From CAZXVU01 sp964644465 (GTDB taxonomy: Bacteria; Chlamydiota; Chlamydiia; Chlamydiales; SM23-39): DNA of 22,898 nucleotides. Below are positions 8,104 through 13,942 of this stretch, piece by piece (the stretch's first letter is position 1; the number at the start of each line of letters is the position of its first letter). Where the stretch lies: assembly GCA_964644465.1 (NCBI GenBank), contig CAZXVU010000026.1:1-22898 (forward strand), in the 5' to 3' direction. Below the pieces are notes generated by a model, which worked only from the letters and a program-made list of their open reading frames with translations, was not told the origin of the DNA and did not search any database. The position numbers and the translations under genes were made by a program.

Positions 8104-8137
8104 AGCTCCTACATTCCTTATCGGTATATAAGGAGCT
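8104..8137 (-). promoter_or_regulatory. Hairpin that can mask the permease ribosome-binding site
   Basis: In the transcript, AGCUCCU (8137-8131) can pair with AGGAGCU (8110-8104), a perfect 7-bp stem whose right arm contains the AGGAG ribosome site of the TTG-started permease. A competing inner pairing (CCTTAT/ATAAGG) exists. This would matter only if the transcript starts upstream, for example in the coiled-coil gene. Confidence 0.4.
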
Positions 8138-8155
8138 GTCATAAAGTTCAAATAA

Positions 8156-9013
8156 TTATGTTGGGAGATGGTAGAGATTTTGGGAGACCCTTCTCTTAAA
8201 ATCTGCACTGCGATCATCGAAGTGTTCTTCTATATAGATTTCAACGGCTGCCTTGACAGCTCTCGTGCTGATATCTAAGTTCTCTTTAGCCGTATCCAAT
8301 CTTTTGTTTACAGAACGGAGGCGTGCTGAAAGGACATCTACATCTGCAGAATTCGTTTCTTTTTTCGATGAATCGGATAACTTTGAAAGCTTGCTTTGAA
8401 GCTCGCTGATTCGGTATTTGTGATCTTCCACATTCTTTGTTGCATTCTGAAAGGCAACTAAAGCTTTGTCCAAGTCAGTTTTGCTACGGGTTTTCTCTCG
8501 TTGAGCAATTGGGAAATTGGCATTTAATTCTGTTTTTTTTCTCCCTTGAGGGGGGGTTTTGCTATTTTTTACCTTGAGAAGTTTCTGGAATCTATCGCTC
8601 GCAGCCGTGTTTCTCGTTTCAGCTTCTTTGAAAGCTGTTTTGCAAGAGGTTTGTGTGTTTAAAAAGTCCTCCAATTCTTTCGTTAAAACCTCGATCTTCC
8701 ACTTTAATGCAGCAATTTGCGGATCGGTTTCATCGGACTCTTTCTTTGTAGCGAGAAGAGAGTGCACTACCAATCTTTCACTCTCGAGCTCAGAAAGCAC
8801 TCTCTCAGCATCCCTTTCGTGCTTCTTCAATACTGTGATTCCTGCAGTCATTCGTAACAGGACCGATTTTTCAATCCCCCAGTCTTGGGCGAGAGAGTCT
8901 AGCTCTTTGACTGGATCAAATGCCCGCTTTGGTTTCACATGGGCGCCGGCACAAGCTTCCCCAGTTTTATGTTCAAATATTGCCGAACTGAGAGATCTCG
9001 TTGATGTAGTCAT
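8156..9013 (-). CDS. Coiled-coil hypothetical protein
   Basis: Not recognised. From the ATG at 9013 the protein has 285 residues. This start has GAGGA five nt upstream; the ATG at 9025, four codons earlier, has no ribosome site. After a Ser/Thr-rich N-terminus (MTTSTRSLSSAIFEH) there is a globular-looking stretch to about residue 60, then long charged heptad-like helices, about 65-145 and 160-260, rich in Lys, Glu, Leu and Ala and split by a Pro/Gly/basic hinge (KNSKTPPQGRKK). No membrane segment or classical signal peptide. It lies divergent from the SH2-like gene across a 105-bp gap and 56 bp upstream of the permease on the same strand. The Ser/Thr-rich leader plus coiled coils would suit a type III secreted effector or inclusion protein, but that is inference. 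Confidence 0.75.
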   Translation of the reverse strand: MTTSTRSLSSAIFEHKTGEACAGAHVKPKRAFDPVKELDSLAQDWGIEKSVLLRMTAGITVLKKHERDAERVLSELESERLVVHSLLATKKESDETDPQIAALKWKIEVLTKELEDFLNTQTSCKTAFKEAETRNTAASDRFQKLLKVKNSKTPPQGRKKTELNANFPIAQREKTRSKTDLDKALVAFQNATKNVEDHKYRISELQSKLSKLSDSSKKETNSADVDVLSARLRSVNKRLDTAKENLDISTRAVKAAVEIYIEEHFDDRSADFKRRVSQNLYHLPT

Positions 9014-9118
9014 TTTATTCCTCATTAATTTATAAAGGCCAAGAGTTTACAACAATGGCCTGTTTTTTTTCACGTTACTTTTGATGTATCTTAAGCTATA
9101 GAGAGGATAGGTGTAGCT

Positions 9119-9949
9119 ATGGTCATTGAAATCACACGACGCGAGGTCTTGAATAATCTCATCCGATTTAAGGACAATCTTTTAGAAATGCGCGGCGGCG
9201 GCGGACAGCAGAGAGAGCGAGACCAAGAAAAGAAAAAAGGGGGGCGCACTTACAAAGTGATGCTCAATAAACATACTGGGGACATGCGTTTTGCCCAAAA
9301 AATCAGCGCTCTTGAACACCATTTTGCCCCAAAAGAAAGGCATAAGGGAAAGGCGGAAGATTGGAAAGAGGTGCATATCATTGTAGAACAATCAGCCTCT
9401 GAAGTGCATTTTGAAGTACGCGATGCTGAAGATCACCAATTGAAAGCCGCTGATCTAGACCCCCTAGCGTGGCGGATTGCGAAAGAGACCGTCGATGTTC
9501 TCAATTTAAAGGCCAAAGAGATCAAAATCCATTCGGGTGAAATGCTCCCGGAGGAAGAGACTCTCCGGGATCTTTCTTCCATCCATCTCGCTCTTCTCAA
9601 GGACCGAATTGAAGATTTACCTGGCTGGGCTGGGTCTCTCGGTCGGTTCGATGCCGAAAAAGTTCTTACTAGAAAACCCATAGGGACCTATGTATTGCGG
9701 GAAGGGGATGAAATCACCATTTCTGCCAGTTTTCATCTCAGTGAAGTCAATCTTTTGAGCGTTCACCCGTACATCATCACCTTCGTAGACAAAGAGGAGA
9801 AAATTTCAGATATTCTCTTATTGCAAACCGATAAAGGGTGGACATTCTATGAAGACGACCCAAACCTAAAAGACAGAGCGTACCACTTTCATTCTTCTCC
9901 GCAAGACCTCATCCAAAGCTTGCATCATTTATTAAAACACCCGCTTTAA
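9119..9949 (+). CDS. SH2-like domain protein, candidate phosphotyrosine-binding effector
   Basis: A 276-residue soluble protein without signal peptide. Residues ~168-276 read as an SH2 domain: W170 opens it; GRFDAEKVL (175-183) matches helix A; GTYVLREG (189-196) matches the GTFLVRES signature with R194 in the position of the invariant phosphotyrosine-binding Arg; R176 matches the helix A2 Arg. YIITFVDKEEK (218-228), ISDILLLQ and GWTFYED would be strands C, D and E, and SSPQDLIQSLHHLL (259-272) matches the second helix (SLxxLVxHY). A ~20-residue insertion lies between strands B and C, and the usual strand-D His seems replaced. The N-terminal ~165 residues are unrecognised, with a low-complexity Gly/Arg/Lys linker (25-43). 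SH2 domains are known in animal tyrosine-kinase signalling and in some Legionella effectors. Binding to host phosphotyrosine is inferred. The ribosome site (AGGA, 11 nt away) is weakly placed. Confidence 0.75.
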   Translation: MVIEITRREVLNNLIRFKDNLLEMRGGGGQQRERDQEKKKGGRTYKVMLNKHTGDMRFAQKISALEHHFAPKERHKGKAEDWKEVHIIVEQSASEVHFEVRDAEDHQLKAADLDPLAWRIAKETVDVLNLKAKEIKIHSGEMLPEEETLRDLSSIHLALLKDRIEDLPGWAGSLGRFDAEKVLTRKPIGTYVLREGDEITISASFHLSEVNLLSVHPYIITFVDKEEKISDILLLQTDKGWTFYEDDPNLKDRAYHFHSSPQDLIQSLHHLLKHPL

Positions 9950-9977
9950 AAAAATCACTCTTAGTCATATTCGCAAA

Positions 9978-10127
9978 AACAGGATATGCAGGATAGGTCG
10001 CAAATCCTCACCCCAAATAACGAAACGTTATTCGGGAACCCCGAGGGCGGCCGCAGGATTTGCAAGATTGTCTTATTATCCTGCAGCTCCCATAGGGAGC
10101 GTATCCGTCTATCCTGCATATCCTGTT
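9978..10127. repeat. Nested palindromic repeat R2
   Basis: An 18-bp perfect inverted repeat (9978-9995 and 10110-10127, core AGGATATGCAGGAT) closes a 150-bp element lying between the convergent SH2-like and TMEM14 genes. Nested inside are GCAAATCCT/AGGATTTGC (10001-10009 with 10055-10063), a hairpin AATAACG-AAA-CGTTATT (10016-10032) flanked by CACCCC and CGGGAACCCCGAGG, and a hairpin GCTCCC-ATA-GGGAGC (10086-10100). Related words occur at 17891-17979, 21529-21722 and 22869-22898. Confidence 0.85.
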
Positions 10128-10151
10128 AAATATTCTACTAGATACCCCTCT

Positions 10152-10484
10152 CTAATGTTTTTCTTTCCAAGATGTAGCTTGGGAGAGAAGAAAGAGAAGC
10201 ATGAATCCGCTGAGAACTGCAAGAATAGCTGGGATCGCTTTTGTTGTTATGGAATATCGATAGGCAAAAATCGCTGTGAGGGAAATGGTGAGGGCTAAAG
10301 CGATCAAGCCGCCCCATTTTTGGTTGGCGAACATCGCAAGCGAACTTAAGACCAGAAGTCCTCCGAATCCAGCTCCTGCGTATAAGGAGATTATGCTTCC
10401 TGATTGGATATACCCATAGAAGCCAAGACCGATGAGGATCAGCCCATAGATAAGAACAGACCAGGAAGTGGATTTTTTTAACAC
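10152..10484 (-). CDS. TMEM14-family small membrane protein
   Basis: A 110-residue protein with four hydrophobic helices. The opening segment (YGLILIGLGFYGYIQSGSIISLYAGAGFGGLL, about residues 13-44) matches the TMEM14 family pattern YGxLxxxGGxxGYxKxGSxxSLxAG. Eukaryotic relatives include TMEM14C, involved in porphyrin import into mitochondria, and plastid FAX1, a fatty-acid exporter; bacterial members are uncharacterised. The start is GTG at 10484, with GAGG seven nt upstream, and lies 7 nt after the tspO stop, so the two genes are almost certainly one operon. The C-terminus (SWKEKH) is cytosolic-looking. Whether it moves lipids, porphyrins or something else is unknown. Confidence 0.75.
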   Translation of the reverse strand: MLKKSTSWSVLIYGLILIGLGFYGYIQSGSIISLYAGAGFGGLLVLSSLAMFANQKWGGLIALALTISLTAIFAYRYSITTKAIPAILAVLSGFMLLFLLSQATSWKEKH

Positions 10485-10491
10485 AAAGACC

Positions 10492-11046
10492 TCAGGGGTT
10501 TGAAATACATATAGCCATGTTTAAGCCCATCACAAAGAAAATCCAAAGAAAAGGAAAGAGGAGAAGCTGTCCGGAGAGTCGTTCTTTTTTCCAAAAGAGA
10601 AGGGCTGCAGAAAGATGATTGCACCAAAGAAGCACAAGGGCTGCTAGGGCAAGAAGCGTTTCCTGGAAAACAAAAAAACTGAGGCTCCAGGCGATTTGGA
10701 AGAGGAATTGCGATAAGAAAACAGAAATTTCCAATTTTAGAACGCGTAGTGAATAACGGCGCCAAAGGGTCCATACTGCAAAGCTTAAAAAAAGATAGTA
10801 GACTGTCCAGAGAGAGCCATAAATATTTTCCCCCAACGACCAAGGAGCTTGAAAGAGGCTGTTATACCAGGAACTTTTAAAAGAAGTCTGGATCAGTTTT
10901 CCATTGAGGAATTCAAGCCCCAAGCAGATGGATATGAAAATCGCAAATCCTACGAACTGTTCGGGCCTTGTCCGATGGCTTGGCTTAAAGACGCGGATTC
11001 CCGGCAATTGGGAAAGTGAATCAGGTTGCGAATGGTCTATTGTCAT
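10492..11046 (-). CDS. tspO: TspO/MBR-family protein
   Basis: A 184-residue, five-helix membrane protein. WYNSLFQAPWSLGENIYGSLWTVYYLFLSFAVWTLWRR (split in family alignments as WYxSLxxPxWxPPxxxFGxxWTxLY and WxxWR) and the final helix with FPFLWIFFVMGLNMAIC are diagnostic. TspO binds porphyrins and sterol-like ligands and in some bacteria degrades protoporphyrin. The ATG at 11046 is chosen; the frame continues upstream to a TTG at 11130, but those residues are charged, unlike family N-termini, and would overlap the divergent sua5 promoter region. An N-terminal hydrophilic extension of about 35 residues precedes helix 1. It is followed after 7 nt by the TMEM14 gene, which hints at a shared tetrapyrrole or lipid role. 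Confidence 0.85.
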   Translation of the reverse strand: MTIDHSQPDSLSQLPGIRVFKPSHRTRPEQFVGFAIFISICLGLEFLNGKLIQTSFKSSWYNSLFQAPWSLGENIYGSLWTVYYLFLSFAVWTLWRRYSLRVLKLEISVFLSQFLFQIAWSLSFFVFQETLLALAALVLLWCNHLSAALLFWKKERLSGQLLLFPFLWIFFVMGLNMAICISNP

Positions 11047-11147
11047 AAACAAAAGGTTTAACCTATTTTTTGATTTTTTTGTACTGTCTATCCTTAAATA
11101 TAAAGATATTGCAAAGAAATGGGCAATCAATATATGCTCTTTTTCCT

Positions 11148-12035
11148 ATGGACACAGTCATTCTAAAAAGTTCCGATTTAAATCGGGCGATCGCTTCTTT
11201 GAAAGCGGGAAATCCGGTCGTATTTCCAACCGAAACAGTATATGGCCTTGGAGCGCCCCTTTTTTCTACAGAAGCAGTTGCAAAGATTTTTGCGATCAAA
11301 GGGCGACCTTCCGATAATCCATTGATCGCCCACGTTTCGAACATGGAACAAGTAAATCGTCTCGCTTTGAATCTACCTGATATCTTCTACCGTCTAGCGG
11401 AACAGTTTTGGCCCGGGCCTTTAACTTTGATTGTGCAGCGAAAACCGGAAGTTCCTACTCTTATTTCTGCAGGCCATCCTACGATTGCCATCCGGATGCC
11501 GTCCCATCCAGTTGCGCAAGCTTTGATTAACGGAGTAGGGGAGCCGCTTGTTGCCCCTTCCGCAAATCTTTCCGGACGTCCTAGCCCTACTTGCATCCAG
11601 GATGTTTTGGAAGATTTAAACGGCAAAGTCCATTTTGCCATCGATGGGGGAGAGTGCGATGTAGGTCTTGAGTCCACCGTATTGAGTCTCTGCCATGAAA
11701 AACCGACTCTTCTGCGGCCTGGACATATCACTCGGGAAAGACTCGAAGAATTCTTAAATATGTCCATCGCATTGCCTCCACAAGATGGACCCATCCTCTC
11801 TCCAGGAATGAAATATCGTCATTATGCTCCGAAGGCCCGCTTACGCCTCGTATATAAAAGAGAGGATCTAACTGGATCCTATATTCTTTTTCCGACTGCA
11901 AAAACTCTCTATGCCGAATTGCGGAAAGCAGACCGAAAGGGGATTTCAGAAATCGATATCTTCTGCGATGCTTCCGTGCAAGCCAGCGAAGCTTTGATGA
12001 ACCGCCTCTTGCGCTCCTCCGGTCAAATCCTATAA
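11148..12035 (+). CDS. sua5: L-threonylcarbamoyladenylate synthase (Sua5 type)
   Basis: Makes threonylcarbamoyl-AMP from threonine, bicarbonate and ATP, the first step of the universal t6A37 tRNA modification in the cytoplasm. The 295-residue length and two-domain layout are those of Sua5, not the shorter TsaC. The YrdC domain (about 1-195) shows PVVFPTETVYGLGAP, the KGRPSDNPLIAHV motif, SANLSGRPSPT and ESTVLSL; the linker SPGMKYRHYAPKARL is a Sua5 hallmark; the C-terminal Sua5 domain follows to residue 295. The ATG at 11148 is used because upstream in-frame residues from a TTG at 11070 are not family-like. A possible promoter is TTGCAA (11109-11114) with TATATG (11131-11136), which would leave a very short leader. 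It is divergent from tspO and followed after 9 nt by the next gene. Confidence 0.93.
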   Translation: MDTVILKSSDLNRAIASLKAGNPVVFPTETVYGLGAPLFSTEAVAKIFAIKGRPSDNPLIAHVSNMEQVNRLALNLPDIFYRLAEQFWPGPLTLIVQRKPEVPTLISAGHPTIAIRMPSHPVAQALINGVGEPLVAPSANLSGRPSPTCIQDVLEDLNGKVHFAIDGGECDVGLESTVLSLCHEKPTLLRPGHITRERLEEFLNMSIALPPQDGPILSPGMKYRHYAPKARLRLVYKREDLTGSYILFPTAKTLYAELRKADRKGISEIDIFCDASVQASEALMNRLLRSSGQIL

Positions 12036-12044
12036 TCTATTTTT

Positions 12045-12716
12045 ATGAACATCGATCGTTGGAACTGCCCTTTCCAAGGGCTTGGTTACTTTTTAACGCA
12101 TCCCCGTATTTGGGGATGGGCTTTTTTAGGCACGCTGCTTGCAGGCACTGCGACCATTGCCGTATGCGCCAAAGTCATTGCTGCCACCTATCCTTCCTAT
12201 TTTTCTATTTGGAAAGTCCTTCAATCTTTTGGCTGGGGGCTCTTTGCGTTAGTCCTGATGGTGGCCATTGTTTTCCCCATCATTTTCAACGCCTGTTTCG
12301 CAAAGGCATTCAGCCGCGAGCTTGGACAAAAAGAAATGGGAAGTTTTTGGGCTTCCGCTATCTCTTCTCTCTGGGTCTTTACCCGCACCCTGAAATGGCG
12401 CATCCTTTGGCCGTTGATTCTTTTGATAACTATTTTCTTCCTCCCTTTTCTGATGTTTCCGATTTCTCTCTTTGCCGCGAATCATCTCGCGGTCATCGAA
12501 TGTGTGGATTTAGTGTTGACCCTGTTTGGAAAAACAGGAAGCGAGCGGGTCGATTGGATCAATAATCATGGGACAGACTGTTTTGCCATTGCCCTCAGCG
12601 GTTCGTTGCTTGCTTTTCTTTTAAGTCTCATTATCATCGGATGGGTCCTTTGGATTCCTGCGCTTTATTGCGGAGTTTTCATATGGATTACTCATCAAAT
12701 TCAAGAAATTCCTTGA
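12045..12716 (+). CDS. EI24/CysZ-like integral membrane protein
   Basis: A 223-residue protein with about four to five hydrophobic segments and few charged loops. The start FQGLGYFLTHPRIWGWAFLGTLL resembles the opening of EI24-family proteins (FxxGxxxLxxPxLWxxxxLP), and the mid-protein helices (near 60-85, 118-145 and 190-215) fit that fold. CysZ in this family is a sulfate channel; most members have no assigned role. The gene begins 9 nt after the sua5 stop, suggesting an operon, although no strong ribosome site is present. The match is by eye and modest; it may be another type of chlamydial membrane protein. Confidence 0.65.
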   Translation: MNIDRWNCPFQGLGYFLTHPRIWGWAFLGTLLAGTATIAVCAKVIAATYPSYFSIWKVLQSFGWGLFALVLMVAIVFPIIFNACFAKAFSRELGQKEMGSFWASAISSLWVFTRTLKWRILWPLILLITIFFLPFLMFPISLFAANHLAVIECVDLVLTLFGKTGSERVDWINNHGTDCFAIALSGSLLAFLLSLIIIGWVLWIPALYCGVFIWITHQIQEIP

Positions 12717-12773
12717 TTGATTCTTAATCATCTTGCTAAATTCCTCTCTTTCAAACTTTTCAAAAGGATTTTT

Positions 12774-13163
12774 ATGACTCAAGCAGCATCTCCAAAAAGT
12801 TCCGGAACATCATCTCCTGTAGGATCTGTTGAATTCAATACAATGGCAGGTGTATTGGAAAAACCGTTTTTTGAAATCAACGTAGGGAATATATTTTCTT
12901 GGGGAGATCTCCATGCCGGCTTAAGTGGATATTTGAAGACATTACAAAGTATTGTTGAGGCAGATTTAGAAGAGCAGGTTTTCAAAGGATTGCCACTTTT
13001 TTGCAAAGAATTGGAAGTTTATTTGGGAGATGCCGAATCTCAAAAGCTGGATGCGCGCAATGAGTTGACCCGCTGGAAGGAAAAGGGGGAAAAGATGATA
13101 GCCGAAGAAGAAGACTTAGCTGCTCTCGACATCCCCGAAATCCACATTGTAGAGAAAAAATAA
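12774..13163 (+). CDS. Small hypothetical protein
   Basis: Not recognised. 129 residues from the ATG at 12774, which has AAGGA six nt upstream; the in-frame TTG right after the previous stop (12717) has no support. The N-terminus is Ser/Thr/Pro-rich (MTQAASPKSSGTSSPVGS), then a folded-looking segment (about 35-85, PFFEINVGNIFSWGDLHAGLSGYLKTLQSIV), and a charged helix rich in Glu/Lys (85-129). No signal peptide or membrane segment. A weak promoter may be present as TTGATT (12713-12718) and TAAATT (12737-12742). The Ser-rich leader is of a kind seen in type III secreted proteins, but this is not evidence by itself. It follows the EI24-like gene and is followed by repeat R3. Confidence 0.65.
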   Translation: MTQAASPKSSGTSSPVGSVEFNTMAGVLEKPFFEINVGNIFSWGDLHAGLSGYLKTLQSIVEADLEEQVFKGLPLFCKELEVYLGDAESQKLDARNELTRWKEKGEKMIAEEEDLAALDIPEIHIVEKK

Positions 13164-13168
13164 AAACA

Positions 13169-13303
13169 GATAGATCTTTCTCACAAAATAATCAATGATT
13201 TGAAGGATATAATGATATGAAGGATGGAAAAAGGGAAGTTCTTTAACTATTCCGAAAAATTTTATCCTTCATATCGTTTAAATTGCTGAGAATCGATAGA
13301 TCT
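13169..13303. repeat. Inverted repeat R3, rearranged relative of R1
   Basis: A forward half-unit runs from AGATCT (13172-13177) to GATATGAAGGAT (13214-13225). After a ~38-bp spacer an inverted half-unit runs from ATCCTTCATATC (13264-13275) to AGATCT (13298-13303). In R1 the same half-units are joined the other way round, at AGATCT. The element fills most of the gap between the small unknown gene and the RDD gene. Confidence 0.8.
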
Positions 13304-13351
13304 GAAACAACCCGACTGTCTATTTTAACTGTTTTCTTTTTCTATTCATTC

Positions 13352-13372
13352 TATAATGAAGGTATAGGGAAG
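13352..13372 (+). promoter_or_regulatory. Probable -10 box and ribosome site of the RDD gene
   Basis: A perfect TATAAT (13352-13357) lies 17 bp before the ATG at 13375; the -35 region (around 13329-13334) is poor. AGGGAAG (13366-13372) would be the ribosome site, giving a leader of only about 11 nt. Confidence 0.4.
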
Positions 13373-13374
13373 AT

Positions 13375-13935
13375 ATGACTGATCGTGTGATTGAGCCGTC
13401 GGAGATTATTGTTGATCAGCCGAGCGCTCCTAAAGAAAATATAACTCATGTAAATCCATGGCTGCGCTGCATTGCGCGCTTTTTTGACTACGGTCTGTTT
13501 TTTCTGCTGCTTTTAGGAGCGCGTAAGTTCTTTCATGGACAAGAGCCATTTGGCAAATACGAACATTTCATTCCCTTCGAATTCTTCGTCTGGATCCCTT
13601 TCGAGGCTCTTTTGTTATGCACTTGGGGAACGACGCCCGGCAAGTTCCTATTGAAAACGAAGCTCAAGCGAGTCGGAAGAAACCCCAAGCTCGATTTCGT
13701 CAGAGCTCTCCATAGAAGTTTCTCAGTCTGGTTCAGGGGACTGGGAATGGGCATTCCTGTTTTGAATTTCTTTTGCCTTCTGATCGCTTACAACAAACTA
13801 AAGATGTTCAAAATGACGAGCTGGGACGTGGATGAGCGGATCGAAGTGACCCACTATCCTATTGCTCCCTGGAGAATCTATTTTACTTCTTTCTTTGCCA
13901 TTTTTGCCCTTCTCTTCTATTACATAAATAAATAG
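13375..13935 (+). CDS. RDD-family membrane protein
   Basis: A 186-residue membrane protein. PWLRCIARFFDYGLFFLLL (about residues 28-46) carries the conserved Arg and Asp of the RDD domain, and ALLLCTWGTTPGKFLLKTKLKRV (about 78-100) is the characteristic TxGK segment; two more hydrophobic stretches follow near 115-140 and 163-183. RDD proteins are inner-membrane proteins with no single role; some are linked to ion antiport. A near-consensus -10 box precedes it. It ends 7 nt before the 903-residue synthetase, so the two form an operon, but a functional link between them is not obvious. Confidence 0.8.
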   Translation: MTDRVIEPSEIIVDQPSAPKENITHVNPWLRCIARFFDYGLFFLLLLGARKFFHGQEPFGKYEHFIPFEFFVWIPFEALLLCTWGTTPGKFLLKTKLKRVGRNPKLDFVRALHRSFSVWFRGLGMGIPVLNFFCLLIAYNKLKMFKMTSWDVDERIEVTHYPIAPWRIYFTSFFAIFALLFYYINK

Positions 13936-13942
13936 GAGTAGA

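Noticed and set aside
8559..9035. 158-residue plus-strand frame antisense to the coiled-coil gene
   Set aside because: Ser/Leu-rich mirror of the coiled-coil codons, no ribosome site, no recognisable motif.
9037..9068. GGCCA...TGGCC followed by eight T residues, resembling a plus-strand terminator
   Set aside because: Only a 5-bp stem with a 14-base loop and no plus-strand gene upstream that it could terminate.
11387..11794. 135-residue frame antisense to sua5
   Set aside because: Covered by the unmistakable Sua5 frame; composition and lack of start signals mark it as a shadow.
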